Positions 60,805-64,000 of a stretch of DNA of 64,000 nt are shown piece after piece. The translations under genes and the position numbers were made by a program. The DNA is from Acidobacteriota bacterium. GTDB lineage: Bacteria; Acidobacteriota; Terriglobia; Terriglobales; Acidobacteriaceae. The stretch is from NCBI GenBank assembly GCA_021803035.1, contig JAJZME010000024.1, positions 38,888-102,887 of the forward strand, in the 5' to 3' direction. Each line of letters begins with the position of its first letter. The first letter of the stretch is position 1. Under the pieces are notes generated by a model. It saw nothing but the letters and a program-made list of their open reading frames with translations. It searched no databases and was not told where the DNA came from.

Positions 60805-62925
60805 TTGCGCCGAACGATCCTAAGCTTTACCATGGCAGCGGTTTGGGGAGCAGGAATCCTCGCCGCCCAGTCCCGGCCTGCCGCAGCACCGGCGGACAGA
60901 CGATACCAGTTCCCAAATGGGTCAAACGCGGCGGAATCCGCAGCCGGACCGGTGTTCAACGCCACCAGCCTCGGCTCCCCGCTCCTGCTAAGCAAGGACT
61001 GGCGCGTAGGCATCTCCTCCGATCAGGCGGCCACGCAGCCCGGATTCGACGACTCCGCCTGGGCGATCCGGGACGCGAAAAGCTACATAGAGCCTGTGCC
61101 GGAACCTGAAGCGGCAACCGGTGCATCCTCCCCGGCGTCGCCGAACCAGACGGGCGGCCGCAACGCGCCGGGAGCGCGCCAGCCGCGGCCATACGTCTGG
61201 TTCCGGCTGCACATCCGGCTGGGCGAGCATCATGGACCGCTGGCCCTGCTGATTGAGTTGCCGGTATCGCAGGATACCTCCTTCGGCTTCGGCGCGCCGG
61301 GTTGGGGCGAGGAGGTTTTCGCCAATGGCAGGCTGATTCAGCCCGAGGGGCCGAACGGCGGCAACCCGCTGCATTATCAGCAGATATCCCGCATTTACGA
61401 CCTCAATGTTGCTCCCACCCAAACATCCCTGATCCTGGCGGTGCGCACCGTCTATATGCCAGTCGGTTTTGACGCCTACACAAGCTTCTTTGCCCGCCGC
61501 AAGCTGCTCCTGGGCAACCCCGGCGAGCTGGAGCAGGAACTGGCACTTTGGTCGGCCCGGGGATTATTCGAGCGGCTGCCACGGCTTGTGATTTCGATTC
61601 TTCTGGTGATCCTGGCGGCCTTCCTGCTGGCGCTTTATTTCTCGCAGCGCGGGCACCCGGAGTACCTGTGGCTGGCGCTGCACGAGCTGCTCCAGGCCCC
61701 GATCGGCTTTGTGGAGCTGGCGGGAAGCACGGCGCGGCTGGACAGCCTGTGGTACGCGGCCATCGTTCTGCAGTTGCTGGCGGCATCGGCCTACCTCTAT
61801 TTTGAGTTTCTGATTGCCTTTCTTGCGCTGCCCCGGCGCTGGCACACGCGCACACTGCGCTACACCGCTCCGATTCTGGCAGGAGTTGGCCCCTCACTGC
61901 TCCTGGTGGGCCACAGCCAGGCCGCGGGCGTCGCGCTGGCGGTCGTTTTCGCCGGCAGTGCGCTGTGGATCGCGGGCTGGCTACTGTTCATCTTTGTCAC
62001 ACTGATGGCGGCTACGCTGCGGCGCAACTTCGAGGCCGGTTTGCTGCTGTTGTCCCTGGCGCTGATCATTGTGGGAGTCATAGAGCCGGTACTTACCGCC
62101 GGGATGAGGGACCTGACCGGACACCGGTATCACTCGCCGCTCACCATTCAGGCCGGGCCCATTCCGATCAACTTTGCCGCGATCGCCGACTTTGTGGGCA
62201 TCGTCATCATTGTGCTGATTATCTTTGTCCGCTTTTTGCGCGTGCAGCGCGACCAGCAGCAGGCCAAAAGCGAACTGGCCGCTGCGCGCAGCGTGCAGGA
62301 GCTGATGATTCCCCAGGAGAAGATTGAGATACCGGGCTTTGAGGTCGATTCCGTCTATAACCCAGCCCAAGAGGTCGGCGGTGATTTCTATCACATTCAA
62401 TCGGCTGGCGACGGCGGGCTGCTGGTGGTGATTGGCGATGTGGCCGGCAAGGGGCTAACGGCGGCCATGAACGTGTCGATGCTGATGGGCGCGTTGCGCC
62501 ATGCGACGGAACGCAGCCCGGCGCGGCTGCTCGAGTCGCTGAATCGCGTGCTGACCGGCGGCGGCAGCTTCACCACCTGCCAGGCGGCCTGGTTCCGGCC
62601 CAACGGCGAGCTTCTGGTGGCCAATGCCGGGCATCTGCCGCCTTACCTGAACAGCCAGGAAGTGGTTTTGCAGGGCGGATTGCCCCTGGGCGTGCTGCCC
62701 GAGGCGAAGTACGAGGAGACGCGGCTTTACCTCCACCCCGGCGACCGCATTCTGCTCCTATCTGACGGCGTGGTGGAGGCGCGCAAACCTTCAGGCGAAC
62801 TGTTCGGCTTTGAACGCATGCACAATCTCAGCAACCAGTCGGCGTTCTACGTGGCAGAGGCGGCGAAGGACTTCGGACAGCAGGACGATATTACCGTGCT
62901 GACGGTGCGGAGGGCAGCGGCTTAG
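60805..62925 (+). CDS. Membrane-anchored SpoIIE-type PP2C phosphatase
   Basis: About 706 residues from a TTG at 60805, with AGGAG 6 bp upstream; this start gives a signal peptide (MRRTILSFTMAAVWGAGILAAQS) while the ORF-track start does not. A periplasmic beta-sandwich-like region (about 50-250) is followed by about seven membrane helices and a C-terminal SpoIIE/RsbU phosphatase domain: SVQELMIPQEKIEIPGFEV, VGGDFYHIQ, VIGDVAGKGLTAAM, LLLSDGVVEARKPSGELFG, QQDDITVL. The metal-binding aspartates are present. It likely dephosphorylates an anti-sigma-factor antagonist in response to an envelope signal; no partner is adjacent. Confidence 0.88.
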   Translation: MRRTILSFTMAAVWGAGILAAQSRPAAAPADRRYQFPNGSNAAESAAGPVFNATSLGSPLLLSKDWRVGISSDQAATQPGFDDSAWAIRDAKSYIEPVPEPEAATGASSPASPNQTGGRNAPGARQPRPYVWFRLHIRLGEHHGPLALLIELPVSQDTSFGFGAPGWGEEVFANGRLIQPEGPNGGNPLHYQQISRIYDLNVAPTQTSLILAVRTVYMPVGFDAYTSFFARRKLLLGNPGELEQELALWSARGLFERLPRLVISILLVILAAFLLALYFSQRGHPEYLWLALHELLQAPIGFVELAGSTARLDSLWYAAIVLQLLAASAYLYFEFLIAFLALPRRWHTRTLRYTAPILAGVGPSLLLVGHSQAAGVALAVVFAGSALWIAGWLLFIFVTLMAATLRRNFEAGLLLLSLALIIVGVIEPVLTAGMRDLTGHRYHSPLTIQAGPIPINFAAIADFVGIVIIVLIIFVRFLRVQRDQQQAKSELAAARSVQELMIPQEKIEIPGFEVDSVYNPAQEVGGDFYHIQSAGDGGLLVVIGDVAGKGLTAAMNVSMLMGALRHATERSPARLLESLNRVLTGGGSFTTCQAAWFRPNGELLVANAGHLPPYLNSQEVVLQGGLPLGVLPEAKYEETRLYLHPGDRILLLSDGVVEARKPSGELFGFERMHNLSNQSAFYVAEAAKDFGQQDDITVLTVRRAAA

Positions 62926-63505
62926 CGGTGGCGACGCAGGGATTGGCTCACCCCTCTCACATGGCCTTGCCTGAGTTGCGATGAGGCGCGCGAGACGGGC
63001 GAGTGCGCACGGAATATCTCCCAGGGATAGACCGAACTCATCTGGAGCGCGATGCGGCGCACGTGGACCAGCTCGAAGAAAGCGACAAGCCGACCCATCT
63101 AGCCAGCGATCTTTCAAGCCCCGTGACCGGCGAGACACACTCCATGCACTGCGGACACAATATCATGAGTTTCTGAGTTATCGATTGAATCAGGAACGAA
63201 TCAAGACAGTACATCCAACGTCGATCTTTCGACTCCTGCGTAATACCTTATGACCTAAGTCATCTGCCGAATCCACTCAACTAAATTCACGCAAAGCAAC
63301 GAGCTCTGGAGACATGCTCCCGAGCTCGCGCTTGTTACTTTGGCATTTGCGTGCGAAACGCTCTGAGTTATCGTCGAAGAAACCGATCCAGTAAAGCGCC
63401 ATTTTCCTCGCACTCGTGATCCTGGCAGCATGTCTTCGCCGCTGGGAAGGGACAATTGGCACTTTGCGGAGGCTCTACTAACCGCATGGGAATTCAGATT
63501 TTGCG
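62926..63505. other. Gene-free convergent region
   Basis: About 580 bp between the phosphatase (plus) and the beta-barrel gene (minus). Two overlapping minus-strand ORFs of about 61-66 codons near 63255-63462 have no recognisable features and are not called. ATGAC-CTAA-GTCAT at 63250-63263 is a short perfect dyad. Confidence 0.45.
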
Positions 63506-64000
63506 CTAGAAGTGCAATACCACGCCAGCCGTGTAGCGGAAGCCATCGGTACTGATGTCAAGGCCTGTATGGGTCACCCCCCCGGACAGGGCATCCAGGG
63601 AGACTCGCTCGTTGAAGTAATCCATCTCGAACGGACGGACCGAAATCAGGTGGTTAATCCTGACATCCAGGCCGCCACCGGAGAGCATCGTGAAGGGATT
63701 GGCCGTCCCAAGGTGACTGCTCTGGGGCTGCGTAGACAGACCGGAGAACGTCATGTGCGTCACGCCGAAGAGCTGGTGTGCAAATAGCACGTAGCGGCTG
63801 CTCTTCAGATCGAAGCGGAAAGTCGGTCCGAAAACGTAACGGCTGTTTGTCATACTCGCAGTGGTGGTCGGGAAGGTTCCGGTCATACCCGAAAACTCCG
63901 CCGTGAGACCGGCGTATTTGGTCACAAAGTAGGTAACTGAGGCCTGACCGCCGTTCAGACTTACCGGCGATTCAGGGATATTGGCGATATAGCCGTGGTC
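63506..64000 (-). CDS. Outer-membrane beta-barrel protein, C-terminal part
   Basis: The frame runs from the stop at 63506 to the window edge, 164 residues; the N-terminus lies outside. The ORF-track Met at 63925 is internal, because the frame continues upstream as ASVTYFVTKYAGLTAEFSG. Alternating strands such as RYVFGPTFRFDL, RYVLFAHQLFGV and ISVRPFEMDYF and the terminal YTAGVVLHF, ending in Phe, fit an eight-stranded OmpX/OmpA-like barrel with a BAM recognition signal. Function unknown. Confidence 0.75.
   Translation of the reverse strand, partial: DHGYIANIPESPVSLNGGQASVTYFVTKYAGLTAEFSGMTGTFPTTTASMTNSRYVFGPTFRFDLKSSRYVLFAHQLFGVTHMTFSGLSTQPQSSHLGTANPFTMLSGGGLDVRINHLISVRPFEMDYFNERVSLDALSGGVTHTGLDISTDGFRYTAGVVLHF

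Noticed and set aside
63255-63462. Two overlapping minus-strand ORFs of 61-66 codons
   Set aside because: No ribosome-binding site or family similarity; they overlap each other in different frames.
1-64000. tRNA, rRNA, CRISPR, prophage or transposase genes
   Set aside because: No tRNA T-loop/acceptor pattern, regular spaced repeats, integrase or transposase protein was recognised on either strand by reading; a tRNAscan or CRISPR search would be decisive.

Overview
The window looks like chromosomal DNA of an acidobacterium, probably of the Acidobacteriaceae/Terriglobia type. The basis is family content, not a search: an M56 peptidase fused to a DUF3738 (TIGR03435-like) domain, a very large sedolisin protease with Ig-like repeats, small secreted helical proteins of a kind I associate with Acidobacteria, GC-rich DNA, and dispersed GGGCACGGCTTCAGCCGTGCC-type intergenic repeats. 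I see no prophage, integrase, insertion sequence, CRISPR array, rRNA or tRNA.

Layout. 0-6 kb: the start of a DUF1537 sugar-acid kinase and a RuBisCO-like protein (coupled, minus strand), an aldo/keto reductase and a GH78 alpha-L-rhamnosidase. 6-14.4 kb: a glutamine amidotransferase, a polyprenyl glycosylphosphotransferase for exopolysaccharide, a minus-strand operon (M20 peptidase, mobA, MlaF-like ATPase), a PAS-GAF-HD-GYP protein behind a CRP/FNR-like palindrome, and an FCY1-like cytosine deaminase. 14.4-18.1 kb: a BlaI/BlaR1-like pair followed by an HtrA/Deg protease. 18-21 kb: a methyltransferase and argS. 21.2-30.4 kb: a minus-strand block lutABC-rhaI-regulator-rhaEW-rhaB. 30.8-35.7 kb: the sedolisin. 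36-41 kb: kdpFABC with a 28-residue leader ORF. 41.2-43.1 kb: a tandemly duplicated, partly decayed pair of small secreted proteins. 43.1-51.1 kb: MscS, a DUF255 thioredoxin-like protein, an M20 deacylase, an alpha/beta hydrolase coupled to glycerate kinase, and a LacI regulator. 51.1-54.2 kb: a repeat-rich spacer and a second BlaI/M56 pair. 54.9-64 kb: a YbiT-type ABC-F protein, a methyltransferase, a zinc-ribbon microprotein, glgA, an M48 protease, a 7TM-SpoIIE phosphatase and a truncated outer-membrane beta-barrel.

How the genes work together. The rhamnosidase would release L-rhamnose. RhaI, RhaB and the bifunctional RhaEW take it to DHAP plus L-lactate, and LutABC oxidises the lactate to pyruvate, so the 21-30 kb block encodes a complete route. 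Its regulator is an unusual IclR-type HTH joined to a periplasmic-type sugar-binding domain. The RuBisCO-like/DUF1537 pair resembles D-apionate catabolism; apiose and rhamnose occur together in plant glycans, so a plant-polysaccharide lifestyle is a reasonable inference. The strongest regulatory signal is a 15-bp sequence shared by the promoter of the first blaI gene and the first codons of the HtrA gene, which points to a protease-controlled envelope-stress regulon. The second blaI gene has its own, different, perfect 24-bp palindrome. Kdp, the small secreted proteins and MscS form a possible turgor-related neighbourhood.
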